Shown here piece by piece: positions 1-11,251 of a DNA stretch of 64,000 nt; the first letter of the stretch is position 1, and the number at the start of each line of letters is the position of its first letter. Both the position numbers and the translations under genes were made by a program. The DNA comes from Mastigias papua (Eukaryota > Cnidaria > Scyphozoa > Rhizostomeae > Mastigiidae). Location of the stretch: contig OZ025287.1 of assembly GCA_964019165.1 (NCBI GenBank), positions 7,914,344-7,978,343 on the forward strand, read 5' to 3'. A model generated the notes under the pieces. It saw only the letters and a program-made list of their open reading frames with translations, made no database searches and was not told the origin of the DNA.

Positions 1-611
1 ATATTTTTCCATTCACACTCTAATGATGGACAGGGCAGTTAGTCTGCTACCAATGATTCCTAGATAGCATTTGAAGTCTCATAAGTTATTCGTCCAATAC
101 GGGAAGGACTGATACGAAAACTTGCTGCAATCGTGGTTTGTGCATCACCCGTAAAAAGATATCTAAGTGTAACACTTTATCTTTCACTTGGACAAATGGG
201 CTCTCTTTTCTCAGAACACTTCTCTATCCTATGGGCCACTATTGCTACTATTTGTTCATATTTTGTTGGGCCCATGCGGAAGTAAGCAAAGAAATGATCT
301 TGAAGCATCATCTCGTTTATCAATAAATGAAATTCACCTTTCAATTTTCTCTCCTGGTAAACTTTTCTCACCCACATTTGCTTTTTGCACGTCTTCGTAC
401 TCATTAGATTTCGAAGTAGTAGTAGTGTCTTCGTTGTCGTACTTAGGCGTACCATTTTATAAAAAACTGCTTTCCTTTCCTGGCCACATAGAAATGTGGA
501 AATTACCAACGGAAAATTTTCTGTTCCGTTCTGCGGAAAATTTTCTTTTCCATTCCTGTCCGTGGAACGTTTTCTATAAGTGAAAAACCGCCTTAAGGGG
601 CACGCCCTCAA
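1..611 (-). pseudogene. HARBI1-like: HARBI1-like (PIF/Harbinger) transposase, N-terminal part, broken
   Basis: Minus-strand translation from 611 gives an open stretch to 177 with the usual HARBI1 N-terminal block: MWVRKVYQERKLKGEFHLL, then AYFRMGPTKYEQI, then REPICPSER. After a TAA at 177-179 the same frame goes on with SVTLRYLFTGDAQTTIAASF and RIGRITYET. It then meets a TAG and another TAA before PCPSLECEWKN at the window edge. HARBI1-family proteins are nuclease-type transposases of PIF/Harbinger elements, or domesticated relatives. Three in-frame stops in about 200 codons make this a dead copy. The DDE catalytic core would lie left of position 1 and is not visible. The family call is firm; whether it is a transposon copy or a decayed host paralogue cannot be told. 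Confidence 0.8.
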
Positions 612-823
612 CGCTTCCGGACTCCGGACAATAGAATACTGTGAATTAAAAACTACTAATCAATCTCGGCAAGCCTAATTCGTGAATGGAAATGTTCACC
701 TAGCAAGAGAATCCATGCTTAAATTTATTAATGCATATATAGTTCAAGAGATACAGTTACAACTTTTCAAACGATTCGGCCACAAGTCTTTGTCTGTAAT
801 AAGTACATAAATGATATATATGC

Positions 824-857
824 ATACATGCATACATACATACATACATACATACAT

Positions 858-922
<65 letters not shown>

Positions 923-936
923 ATATATATAAATAT

Positions 937-1002
<66 letters not shown>

Positions 1003-1042
1003 TATTTATATATATATATTTATATATATTTATATCTACATA
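824..1042. repeat. TACA then TA microsatellite
   Basis: A short (TACA)n block (about 824-860) runs into long TA dinucleotide tracts broken by GT steps and AAATATAT interruptions. Apparent Tyr-Ile reading frames here are artefacts. Confidence 0.95.
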
Positions 1043-1095
1043 TACGTCAATAGCGACTATGTAATGACTAAAGGTAATATGTCCAGCAGACATTA

Positions 1096-1203
<108 letters not shown>

Positions 1204-1667
1204 GCATGTACATTTAAATGTACAAGTACATATAAAGCTCTATGATTATGTTGACCTCTGTCTGCCTGCTCTTTTATCTCCAAATGCGCGAGAGTTTGGA
1301 ATATATGGGGATGGCTAGAAATTGCTAACAATTGATAGTACAGGGTGAAGTAGAAAGGGATCGGACGTACTTGGATAGTTAATGAAGATTTCATTGGACG
1401 AGCTGTTGCAAACCAATAAAGCCCATAGTCAATACGACCATTTCTGCAAATTTGGCCAAGTTTTCTCGGATTAGAAATATCTTGAATTGAACCTTCATTC
1501 TGAAATATTTCCATCATGGGACACTAGGGTTATGGACTTTGTTTTGGGTGGAAAATTTTCTACAGTTTATTGCGAGAATGAGTGTTATTGGAGACCAGAG
1601 AGCGGCCATTACGTATTGGTTTTCAAATTATTATATTATTCTTATGAAAAAAGTGCAGATTACATCG

Positions 1668-2597
1668 TTAGACAAAGTCATTTACATTAATGCCAAGAAC
1701 ACAACTGAAAAGCCGACCAATCCTCGCTTTCACATGACTGCGTATATCTTTACTGGCTATGATGATAAGCGCTGGTTGTAGTATTCCATTGACCACAGGC
1801 AGAGGAACAGTAAACGACATAGCAATGGTCATGTATGGATCAATGTCTTTGCTCAGCTTATATTTTCGATATAGATATAATGGGTATACGATGAACATTG
1901 GAATATAGCATAGGACTAAGATTACAACGAGCGTTACAATCTTACGAGAGACACGATTGACTAAAAGGTTATTATTAGTAGGGGCCACAGCATTTCTGAG
2001 AAGTCTGATGCCTTTGATGTAAAGGATCATCATAGCAATGAAAATGCTCAGGTTTATTGCTGTAAGCACGGCCTGAAGCTCAAAGAGAAACATGTAGAAG
2101 GAAGAAAGACCAGAGCACAAGACCAAAAGAAGGCAAAGTACAAGTGCTAGAATGATAAGACGGTTTGCTGTTCTTTTGTTGAAATGTTCGTCTGTATTTT
2201 GGCGATTTCCCAGTTGATAGTACCTTTCAATAGCCACCAGTGTCATCATGAGGCCAGAGAATTGATAGAAGCCGTGTGCCATGCATTGGATCAGCACGTC
2301 ATACGCTGTACATATGTTCTCTGAGAACGCTGATACGTACGATGTGAGTGGCTGAAGGATGAGCGAGATGAGAAAATCACTGACGCACATGTATAAACAG
2401 AACCTAAAAGTGGTCCTCTGTGACATTTTAAGCTTTATTATTGAATGGAAAAGTGTGCCGTTTACTGTCAAGCTGACTATCGCCAGTATGATATTGATTG
2501 ATATGTTAATCCGGTCGCCATTGCTGTAGGATCTGGTTGTTGGGAGAAGGGATTGGCACTTCATGTTCCTGTAATCAGCCGGTTCAAGTAGGAGCAC
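1668..2597 (-). CDS. Orphan rhodopsin-like (class A) G protein-coupled receptor, single exon
   Basis: Intact intronless frame of 309 aa. Seven hydrophobic segments can be placed: about 33-56, 66-88, 98-120, 146-168, 173-194, 218-241 and 258-281. Class A landmarks are present: Asn46 in helix 1 (VNG), Asp74 in helix 2 (CVSD), an ERY triplet at 124-126 after helix 3 in place of DRY, and CYIP at 230-233 in helix 6, a form of CWxP. Helix 7 has QPALI in place of NPxxY, and helix 4 lacks the usual Trp. An NIS glycosylation sequon sits at residue 31 in the short N-terminus. The protein is a plasma-membrane receptor; its ligand cannot be predicted. Single-exon class A receptors of this size are abundant as lineage-specific families in invertebrates. 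The start could also be Met12. It lies among transposon relics, but the frame is unbroken, which argues for a live gene. Confidence 0.8.
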   Translation of the reverse strand: MLLLEPADYRNMKCQSLLPTTRSYSNGDRINISINIILAIVSLTVNGTLFHSIIKLKMSQRTTFRFCLYMCVSDFLISLILQPLTSYVSAFSENICTAYDVLIQCMAHGFYQFSGLMMTLVAIERYYQLGNRQNTDEHFNKRTANRLIILALVLCLLLVLCSGLSSFYMFLFELQAVLTAINLSIFIAMMILYIKGIRLLRNAVAPTNNNLLVNRVSRKIVTLVVILVLCYIPMFIVYPLYLYRKYKLSKDIDPYMTIAMSFTVPLPVVNGILQPALIIIASKDIRSHVKARIGRLFSCVLGINVNDFV

Positions 2598-3127
2598 GAG
2601 AGAAAGGTGCTCTGGTCGCTACTTCCGTGAGATGTGCACCTAAAGTAATAAAGAAAGAATCATTATACGCTATACTCCCGAGGGGCCATGTCCCCAGACC
2701 ACCCTTTGGCGACAAACCTGTCCCCATCGCACACCTGATTGTCTCTTACGGCAAAGTCGTTGGGAAAGATTGCTTTAGATAATGTGCCAAATTCAGCCGC
2801 CGTGTTTTAATTTAAAAGAGCTGAAAGCTTCTTTGGCCAAGTGGCTGGGCTGCCGGGTGCTATGGTGAGGAGAGCGCTCGTCTGACGTGCGGAGCATCAG
2901 TGGCTCGTACTTTCGAAAAGGCCGATCTCCACTAGATGTTTTTATGAAGACTGTCTAGAAATTTTGCGACAACACACGTTCAGTAGGAAGGTTCTGTTTG
3001 TGAGATCAATAGGTTTTTTATGTATACTTCTAAATCTTACAGGGTACAAGAAATAAAAAACACAACGTACATAAACGATACCGCAGGGAGTATGCTATGC
3101 CATATCAACCCTGCGGCCTACACATAT
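2598..3127. other. Intergenic, no gene seen
   Basis: No supported coding region. Near 2834 a TGGCCAAGTGG string resembles a tRNA A box, but no B box follows at the right distance. Confidence 0.5.
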
Positions 3128-3307
3128 AAGTGATCATTCACCCTTTACGCAACGCCTCAAAAGGGGAGGGAGGGTCATTTGAAATTCTGTTGTAGTTATT
3201 GCGAAACTCACATGGGGGGCACGCTAACGGAAAATGAAAACGTCAAGGGGAAAAATGGCCGGAAGCTATAAAAAGATCGGCGTTAGCGTAAAAAGGTGAA
3301 TGACTCC
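3128..3307. mobile_element. Short inverted-repeat element (MITE-like), about 180 bp
   Basis: The left end reads TCATTCACCCTTTACGCAACG and the right end, reverse-complemented, reads TCATTCACCTTTTTACGC and continues TAACGCC. The two ends are imperfect inverted repeats of about 25 bp around a non-coding core. No clear target-site duplication was found. Confidence 0.5.
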
Positions 3308-4479
3308 CAATGATTAATAGGTTTTCAGCAAAAAGAACTAGTTTCAACTTTTTCCAAACGTTCAAGATTCACATTCGTACTGCACTTGTTTTGTCGCAGA
3401 ATTTTCAGCAGATCGTCAGGAAACAGAAAAAATATAAAACGAGGCTGGGTGCAAGGGTTCTGCTATTGCAAAGTCGTGGCGTGCCTAGAGGGAGCGGCTA
3501 CAAAACCCCGAGGGGTTTTGTAGCCGATCTCTGGGTGCGGGCCAATACTTCTGCCGGCGGTAGTGAGCGTCAGTTGTATAGTAGGATGATAATGGTCACA
3601 GGGTGTACAATTTGCAGAGATTCGTGACAGTAGGCTCGGAAAATACTTCGATTGCTGTTACCATATACTGCAATAATCGCCCAAAAAGCCATTTTTTATA
3701 TAACTTTTACTGGAAAACTGATCCTGGCCTCTCAACCAAAGTTTCGGAAAGTATATTTCAAGATATGGCCAAGATAATGGTACAAGTGAATCATCTTGGT
3801 TTTGCCCGATATGAATTTAACAATCTTACTTACTGCATCGTGAATCATCAACTTTTTGTTGTAAAAATGGTATTTCTTTATCGTATACGTTTTTATTACA
3901 AATTCCCGTTGAAAAGACTGACTTCTAGGGAGTACAGTCATTCTTCTTTCTTATTATTTCAGTCTACAGACCCTGATGTTCAGGCTAACGAAGCAGTTCT
4001 AATTTTACGATGGGGATATATTTTGTTGCATTATCACGAACCAAAAGTAGCCACCCTTTCTGTCATTGCCAACAAAAATTCCTACCTGGCCTCTCAACGA
4101 AACTTTGGAATCTTAAAGTAAAAGTATCATACTTCCTTGATTTAGTATCAGATTATGTTGGCTTTGTCGCCTGTTCATTATATTTGAATTTTTATGAATG
4201 GAAAATTTAGGCCTATTTTCCATACAGCTAACCTGATACTGATACTGTCCTGTACATCCGTAATCTTCAGTTATGTATGCTTCAAATATTAAACTCTCTC
4301 TTATTTGCATACCTTATTTATAAACATGAATTTTCTTAATGAAAGAATTCAATACTTCCCAAGTTAGATGAAATAACGTGCTGAAGATTTGCCGAGATAT
4401 TTCCTAGATCCATTTAACTTTAAAACTTGAATAGAATCAATCGTCAGCTTCGCTAGTTTCGCGCCAAATTCGACCGTGG
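3308..4479. other. Non-coding stretch with a short perfect palindrome
   Basis: Several short open frames occur, but none shows a recognisable domain. A 21-bp string beginning CTGGCCTCTCAAC recurs at about 3724 and 4085 with slight changes, hinting at an old repeat. The palindrome at 3495-3526 is listed separately. Confidence 0.4.
3495..3526. repeat. Perfect 15-bp palindrome with 2-nt centre
   Basis: CGGCTACAAAACCCC at 3495-3509, then GA, then its exact reverse complement at 3512-3526. It can extrude as a cruciform or fold as an RNA hairpin. It is not attached to a recognised gene. Confidence 0.9.
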
Positions 4480-4727
4480 TCAGTGATGCGTATCGGACTG
4501 CAACCTCCCGCACCTCATTTTCGTTTTACATTTTTCCTGTTTGCAGCAATAGCATAGAGATCCTATCTCTATGACCAAGAGGGAAAATGTCCACCACTGG
4601 TCACGGTGGATTGTCGTCGCAGTTTCCAAGATATTCCTCTCTATGCTTCCTCCTCTCAACTCATGCCCAATAAATCTCCACTCTCTCCTCTTGATAGTTA
4701 TCAAAAGCTCTCTTTCTGCTCCCACTT
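4480..4727 (-). pseudogene. LINE ORF2 C-terminal fragment
   Basis: The minus-strand translation contains VGAERELLITIKRREWRFIG followed by HELRGGSIERNILE. This matches the C-terminal block found in a large group of animal non-LTR retrotransposon polyproteins (GAERELL..IKRR..RFIGH). It directly abuts the AT-rich tail of the CR1-like LINE at 4728. It could be the displaced 3' part of the LINE whose reverse transcriptase begins at 8590. About 300 codons of the polymerase would be missing between the two. Confidence 0.6.
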
Positions 4728-7700
4728 ATTGTTATTATTATTAACAATTCTTTATACGCGAAATCCCTTCAGCTAAATTACAATACAAAAATCGATATAG
4801 CAATATATACATAATAATAGGAAAATTGAGAATATATACATATAAACTGTGGATGCTGTTCTTCCTGGGAGTCTTGTTTTTTACAAAAAAGTAAAGAAAG
4901 GAATTGTCAAGCTCTGTAAAAATTTTGTTTTTAGACTTTTTTTAAATTGATAGAGCAAGGGGAAGTCTCTAACTTCATTTGGAATGCTATTCCAAACTGT
5001 AAGAAAGGTGTGGTGACCATTTGTCTTTTCTAAGTTGGTCTTTGGGATTTCTAAACTCCTACAGTTCCTGGTATTATAATTAGAGATTGCGTATCTTTGC
5101 CTGAATGAGCTCCATAAACTTTCCGGGCAAAGTTTATTCTTGATTTTGAACATCATTGCCGCCTGATCAAGCTTGATGAGATTTTCAACTTTTAACCAGT
5201 TTCCTTGCCATTTGTCTGTAACTCTTGCATGTTTTATTGTAGACAAGGCTCGATCCTGGGAACGCTGCAGTGTGTGGGGTTTGGTCTTAGGTAGATTGCC
5301 CCAAACGACATCAGCATACCGAATATGACTTTCATCTAAGGTGTGATAAACAGCTAAGGTTTAGTTTTTCATCTATGATTATCTCAAGAAACTTTACATT
5401 GTGTGCACTTTTGATTTCCGTCCCATTCATTTTAAACTTAGCGATTTCAGTGATTTTATTGATTCTACTAGGGTGTCCAATAATCATATAATCCATCTTC
5501 TTAGGGTTTTCGCTCATCTTATTTATCCTCATCCATTCTGAAATATTTCCAAGCTCTACTTGAGTTTTCGAACGGGCTCTTCAATGTCTCTAGCAGATAT
5601 TGTTATATGCGCATCATCTGCATACATACTTACAGATGAATATTGCTAACAGTTTTCAAAATCGTTGAGATAACGAATGAATAAGAGGACCTAGGCTGGA
5701 TCCTTGAGGATTCCGCATGTCACTCTCATAGTTTTGGAACTGTAACCATTAACCCTACAGAATTGCCTTCTTTCACTAAGGTGTGATTTTCCAAATCCTC
5801 CATATCCGCTGATATTTTTTCCTGACATCATAAGTGAGACAGACATTAAAAAAAACAATTTTGTTCTTTCTTCTTTCTTTTTTTCTTTTGTTTTCTTTTC
5901 TCCATAATTTGTTTGTTTGTTCTTTTTTCCTCACAAATTTCAAATTATGAATTGTAAGTGCCTTTCATGGTGGGAACTACGATGACCTAGTGTCCATTCT
6001 CGCCATGATCGGCACAGTAGTTGTACTTTTGTCCTTTGTATTTTAATTGATTTTAAAAAAATAAAAAATGATTCAAACCACTTAGTTTCAGTACCTTTGA
6101 CCCTGTGGGCCCCAAGCTTGTCAAGGAGAATCTTGTGGTCAACAGTATCACAGTTTCAAAGGCTTTCTTAAGGTCCAAAAATAACGCTAAGTTCACCCTT
6201 TTGGAATCAATATTAGAAAGCCAGTCATCAGTACTTTTTATTAATGATGTAATTGTTGAGTGTAGCTTTCGATAAGCATATTGATTTTGTACCAAAATTC
6301 TCTGTTCCACTAAGTAATTCACAACCTTGTCATGGACAATTTTCTCAAATACTTTTGACATGATACAAAGGACAGAAATTGACTTGTAATTGTTAAGATT
6401 GCCCCTGGTTCCAGCTTTGAAAAGTGGAACAACCCTTGCGACTTTCCATATATATGGAAAGACTCCACTTGTTAGTGAAGAATTGAATATTTGACATAGG
6501 GGCAGGGAAATATATTCTGCTGCATCTTTAACCAGTTTGGTAGAAGATTGCTTGGACTACTACTCTTTCCAGGTTTTAAATTCCTCAGATATTTTAATAC
6601 CTGTGAATTAGTAACTGATTGGGATTTAATTCTTGCTGATTGTTCATTGCTAACTTTTTTTCAGGGGATCATCAGAAGTTACAAGTTTAGTTTGAGCTGC
6701 AAGTTTCGGCCCAACTGTTGTGAAATGATGGTTTGCGACTTCAGCCATACAACGACCATCAGTTATTTTCTTTCGGCATAAATTTAGACCGGAGATGGTC
6801 GTTGTTGCTGTGGCTCTACTCCAAACTTTGTCCACAGTTTTCCACATTTCTTTAGGATTATCTTTGTGCTGCTTAATCAGATTGGAATAGTGCTCTTCAA
6901 TCGAATAGCGAATTTTAGATGTTACTTCATTACACAGCTTGTAGTTCGACCATAGCATGGGTTTTTTTTTACCTCTTTCTTCTTCTATCTCCTTTTATCA
7001 TAAGCTGTCTAATGGGTGAAGATAGCCAAGAAGCAATCTCGCTGCGTATTCTCCGCTTTCTAAGGGGAGCATGGGTATTTATGATGGCCTCGAAAATTTC
7101 TTGAAAGGTTGCTGCTTTTGCATTGACCCCAGAAGCCAAGGAGAACATCGCATCCCAGTCAGTGTCGTTTAAATCTCGTTGAAAGGAATCTTTATTGTAA
7201 CGTTTCATATTGCGTATTTCAATAAAATTCGCCGTGCTTCTTTTCGATCTCCATGCATTCACTTTCCTTATACCATAAACTAAGTATTGATCGACCATTG
7301 CGATTTCCAAAAACACCTGCAGTAAGTATGTACTTAGATTTATTTGTTGCAAAGTGATCTATGAGCGTCCTGCTCGTTTTCTGTTCACCCTTTTTATTTG
7401 ATGTCGCAGTGATTCTCGTGTATTTCTTAATCAGTTGTTCCAACCGATATTCAGAGTAAATCTGCTGAAGTTGCTTTGAATTACCATCGCTCATGTTTTT
7501 GAAATCGCAATTTGTGTCCCCTACAATTATGATTTCCTTTTCATCTTGCTCGAGTTCTTTTATTATATCCCTTATTTTTTCGAAAGTTGATATGTCAATC
7601 TCATTCGTAGGGGGCCTGTGACAGCAGGTCACATGAATGATTTGCCATTTTTGGGTGCTATTTCTAGGCAAATGATCCCGAGGGAGTCCCTTTTTACTTT

Positions 7701-7990
7701 AATTATGGGGTCAGGTATTGTTTCTTTTACATAGAAAGCAACTCCACCCCCTTGTTGATTTCGGCCATTTCTGTAAATATTGAAACCTTCAATCAATACG
7801 TTGGAATCATTAATTGCTGCACTCAGCCTCGTCTCACTCAGACCTATGATGTCAATGTCATGGTCATGAAGTGTGATACCTAACTCATCTTTTTTTCTGA
7901 GGGAGACGATGTTAAGTAATGCAGATTTTAGGCCATTTCTTTTCCTTGCATGATTAGCCTCTGGCCGATTTTTGTCCCTTGCTACATTAG
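4728..7990 (-). pseudogene. CR1/L2-like LINE ORF2 (endonuclease plus reverse transcriptase), broken
   Basis: Read right to left. The endonuclease N-terminus (DIDIIGLSETRLSAAIND) is near 7800-7860. IIIVGDTNCDF at about 7520 stands where GDFN is normal, and AMVDQYLVYGIRK at about 7280 stands where SDH is normal. The linker MWKTVDKVW is near 6850 and MSKVFEKIVHDKVVNYLVEQ at about 6360-6300. Polymerase palm LALFLDLKKAF is near 6190. MYADDAHITISARDIEEPV, the YADD catalytic box, is near 5620-5575. The thumb MIIGHPSRINKITEIAKF is near 5480-5440. The C-terminal domain ends at 4881 with LTIPFFTFL. The frame shifts several times and carries stops. A TAATAATAACAATAA-like tail at 4728-4745 marks the 3' end. 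The element is dead. Confidence 0.85.
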
Positions 7991-8003
7991 AGCTATGAGA
8001 TCC

Positions 8004-8575
8004 CTAACAATATTTTATAAAGTTCAACAAATTTACGGCAAATTTTCTAGCTCCGCCTTCATTGATATGAAGGCCGTCATTGCATAAGTCACTATACAAT
8101 ATCGATTCATTGTCAATGTAGTCGAAACCATTCAGAAATACCTCTTCACTTAGTACCTTATTAAGCGTAATCACCTTCTTGTTGATATCCTTTCCTTTTC
8201 GTCTAAACACGGACGAGTATGCAACTTTAGCATGTGGGTTGTCTCGTTGGACTCGTTTAAGAGTCTCCATAGTTTCACTTGCTAGCTTTCAGACGAATTT
8301 TAACTCAAGTTGTTCGTACCTGCGTGAATAATTATGACACCACTGTCTGTTTTGCCAATCTCAGATACAGCTTGCTTGATCCTCATTCCGCCCTTTGCTC
8401 GTATTTCGAAATCTCGACATTTGTTGCAAAGTTTTGTTTCATCGATCCTTTTCATAGACTGCACCTTTCAAAAACTACTGCATTTGTCAGTTTGTCTGTC
8501 CATGATATCCTCATCATCTTTCTCCAGAAATTAGTATAGCTCATTCCTTTCAAATCGACTCCATTGCACATACTT
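8004..8575 (-). pseudogene. LINE ORF1 with SGNH/GDSL esterase domain, broken
   Basis: Lies just upstream of ORF2 of the CR1-like element, in the same direction. The minus-strand frames give SGVIIIHAGTNNLS (esterase GTN block, about 8310-8350). About 200 bp downstream comes FDYIDNESILYSDLCNDGLH (about 8075-8130) with the conserved DGLH near the C-terminus, then a stop at 8004. Esterase-type ORF1 proteins occur in some CR1/L2-clade LINEs, so this supports the clade call. A stop and frame change near 8275 separate the two halves. The 5' end is lost near 8575, the expected pattern for 5' truncation. Confidence 0.7.
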
Positions 8576-8589
8576 ATTTTTCTAAGGGC

Positions 8590-10225
8590 TTATTCACTAT
8601 ACAGAGTAGACAAATCTGGTTGTCAGAATGCATCCCTGTCGAACTCCCTTTTGTATATCTACCTATTCACCTAGCTCTCCCATAATCCTGATTGCAGCTT
8701 TCTGGTCATAATACAGGTTTCTTATCAATCTGAGATCTTTCCCATCAATACCCAACCTCTCTATCAATTCCAGTAGCTTGTCATGCTTCACACAATCGAA
8801 TGCCTTAACATAGTCTATGAAACATATATAGAAGTTCTTTTCCTTTTCAAAACATTTGTCTATGATCACTCTCAGACACAGAATGGCATCTCTCGTTCCC
8901 TTCCCAGGCTTGTATCCAAACTGTTCATCCGATAATTTTTCTCTGATGGTACACTTGTTCCTATTTAGCATTGCTCGTAAGATTATCTTTGTTACATGAC
9001 TCATAAGGCAAATGGTTCTGTGTCCTCTGCAATCTATTGTTCCGGGCCTCTTCGGTAAGGCGATGAAAATTGATTAAATCATTTCATCAGGTAAGTTTTC
9101 AGATTCATACGTATAATTCATAATATCATTGATCTTTTCATGTCCAAAATTTCCTAAAGCCTCTATCATTTCAAACGCTATTTCATCCTTTCCTACTGCT
9201 TTGTTCCTCTTCATCTGCTTCATTGCATCTCTTATTTCGTCTCTTCGTATTGGATTCCCAGTCATCTGTTTCTGAATTGCTGGTCTCTTGTCTTTCGTTA
9301 TCTGAATTAAACCATTGATGCACTCTGTCCTCCTTCTCTTAATTTGATCCTTTTCCATCAACACATTTTCATCTTCATCTTTTGCACAACTAGATATATA
9401 CCAAATTTTCTTATCAACAACAGCTTTCACTCTTTCATACATTATTTGAGCGTTTTTGTTTTCTAATTCGTCAATCTCCTCACTTTGTTGGTTTAGATAC
9501 TCCTCTTAAACTGCCCTACACATATTTCTAATCTTCATATTTTCCCTTCTTGTACTCATCCCTGTGTTTCGTTGCTCAGCTCACTTGCATCTGTTCCAGA
9601 ATCTCTGGTATCATCCATTTCTTCTTAGCTGTCATTCCACATTTAGGGATATACTCTTGAGCACTATTTACTAGCGACTTTTGTAAAGTTTTTCAGTTAT
9701 CACTATCATTTCCACATTGTTTGCATCGCTCTTCTTCTTTCTGATAGCACTTGACCTTGACATTTGTATCTTCTATAAGTACTTTCCATTTCACCTTAGG
9801 TTTCATTTTACCATGCCTCAGCTTTTTCAGATGTATACCTATTTTACCCATCAGGAGAATATGATCACTGTCACAGTCTGCTCCTGGATATGTTCTTACT
9901 CTTGTCATTAATCAGAATATAATGTATTTGATTTCTATCAGTGTCTCCAGGGCTCTTTCAAGTATTCAAGTTCTTCATGTGTTGTTAGAGCCATGTGTTC
10001 GTGATTACAGATCTGTTAGTTTTGCACTATTCTACCAGTTTGCTACCCCTATCATTCCTCTGACCTAAGTCAAATGGACCAACTGCTCTACCATCTCTCA
10101 TTCTTCATACTTTTGCGTTGAAATCACCCGTAACTATTCTAATATCTTGCGATCTGCACTGTTTTATTGCTTTATCCAGTTGATCATAGAGAAACCTGTC
10201 TATTTTATCATCATCATTTATATAC
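8590..10225 (-). pseudogene. Second LINE: endonuclease and N-terminal reverse transcriptase, broken
   Basis: Read right to left. IRIVTGDFNAKV (endonuclease GDFN) is at about 10105-10140. CDSDHILLMGKIGIHLKKL (SDH block) lies near 9810-9880. MKRNKAVGKDEIAFEMIEAL (RT entry block) is at about 9160-9225. MSHVTKIILRAML is at 9004 and EQFGYKPGKGTRDAI near 8895-8940. FIDYVKAFDCVKHDKLLELI (catalytic Asp in motif A) is near 8760-8830. VDIQKGVRQGCIL is at about 8630-8665. The sequence then stops short of the YADD box. It is of the type often mislabelled craniofacial development protein 2-like. Stops and frameshifts occur near 9074, 9500 and 9690. Its missing C-terminus may be the piece at 4480-4727. Confidence 0.8.
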
Positions 10226-10259
10226 ATTGAAGCACACCAGACTTTAAGAAGAGTGGAGT

Positions 10260-10945
10260 TACAATGCCTACCAGAAGTAGCTCTGTAGTTCTGAAGCAAG
10301 ATTTATTTTGGAGAACAATCCACGCACATTTTGATGGAAAAGTGCTAAACCTCTTTGTGTGAGTAGTTGTTTCAAACCCGGGATGTCTCTGCTGTCTCTT
10401 GAAAAATGACCAGGGCATGATTTTATGGCTGCGTTTACACGAGGGCTTTGGAACGGTTCTATATGGAACCGTTCCGTAGAGGTACGGATAGGCTTCCCGT
10501 TTACACGATGTCTTGGAACCGTTCTGTGCAGAACCGTTTCTTTCCATGCATTCACGCATTGGTGGTTCCACATTTATAGTCTACAAATGATCTCCCATTG
10601 TCTCATTTCTAAGCGTACCTGACGAGAACCGTTCTGGGTGTTTACACGAGAACTTTCTGGTACGGTTCCAAACAGGACCTACTTTCTAGGTGGACCTGTT
10701 TGGGTACAGCTAGCAGTTCTGTTTGGAACGGTTCCATCAGTTCCTGTGTAAACGCAAAGCCTATCCGTACCTTTTTGGGTACGGTTCCATATGGAACCGT
10801 TTCCGTGTAAACGCAGCCTATACCTTCAAATGTTTCATTTGCAGTTACGGACTTTTCCAACTCACTTAGGGGCCGATTGTATGAGAGTTTGCTGAGATGA
10901 CATATGCGCGCTATTATATGAGAGTTTTCAACTCAGCTAGACTTC
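10260..10945 (-). pseudogene. LINE ORF2 N-terminus split by a short transposon
   Basis: At 10260-10425 the minus strand encodes GLALFHQNVRGLFSKI, the start of a LINE endonuclease, preceded by CPGHFSRDSRDIPGLK. At 10819-10940 the same strand encodes SKLSYNRPLSELEKSV and TANETFEGI. Removing 10428-10818 plus one copy of a 3-bp duplication joins ...TFEGI to KSCPGHF... in frame. The two parts were therefore one frame before the insertion. The coding call rests on the endonuclease start motif and the shared open frame. Confidence 0.6.
10428..10818. mobile_element. MITE-like element, 391 bp, 3-bp target duplication
   Basis: It begins GGCTGCGTTTACACG and ends with the inverted form CGTGTAAACGCAGCC. 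It is flanked on both sides by TAT, which fits a 3-bp target-site duplication. The inside is built of repeated GGAACCGTTC-type palindromic words and has no transposase. A 3-bp duplication fits mobilisation by a PIF/Harbinger-type enzyme; a dead HARBI1-like copy lies at the left edge of the window. Confidence 0.75.
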
Positions 10946-10949
10946 TATT

Positions 10950-11194
10950 GAATACACCACTTCGGCTAACCGCGCATTGGGAGACTGGGCCTAGATTTGG
11001 GGTGTAAAAGTAACATTTTCTTGGCAGTCGCAACAAGGAGTCGTACGAAAGCTGTTCACGTACTGCTAAAACTGCGTATTAAAATCACTGATTGTTGCAT
11101 TTTCTCTCGAATTTATTCATCCTATTGTTGTGTGTGAACTTCGGAACAGCTTTTCTCAAAGTTTTCTGTAAGTACCTAGCTTGCAAGCCACAAT
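10950..11194 (+). repeat. Left terminal inverted repeat of the THAP/SWIM transposon
   Basis: Pairs with 13247-13490. It starts GAATACACCACTTCGG and its inner edge is TTGCAAGCCACAAT, also present inverted at 13247-13260. Confidence 0.85.
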
Positions 11195-11251
11195 CTATCG
11201 GCCTTAGCTGTGTCGTACTTAGGCCCATTTGAATCCAGTGAATTTTCAATC

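Noticed and set aside
3495..3526. Bacterial-type terminator
   Set aside because: The loop is only two bases, no T-run follows, and the context is eukaryotic.
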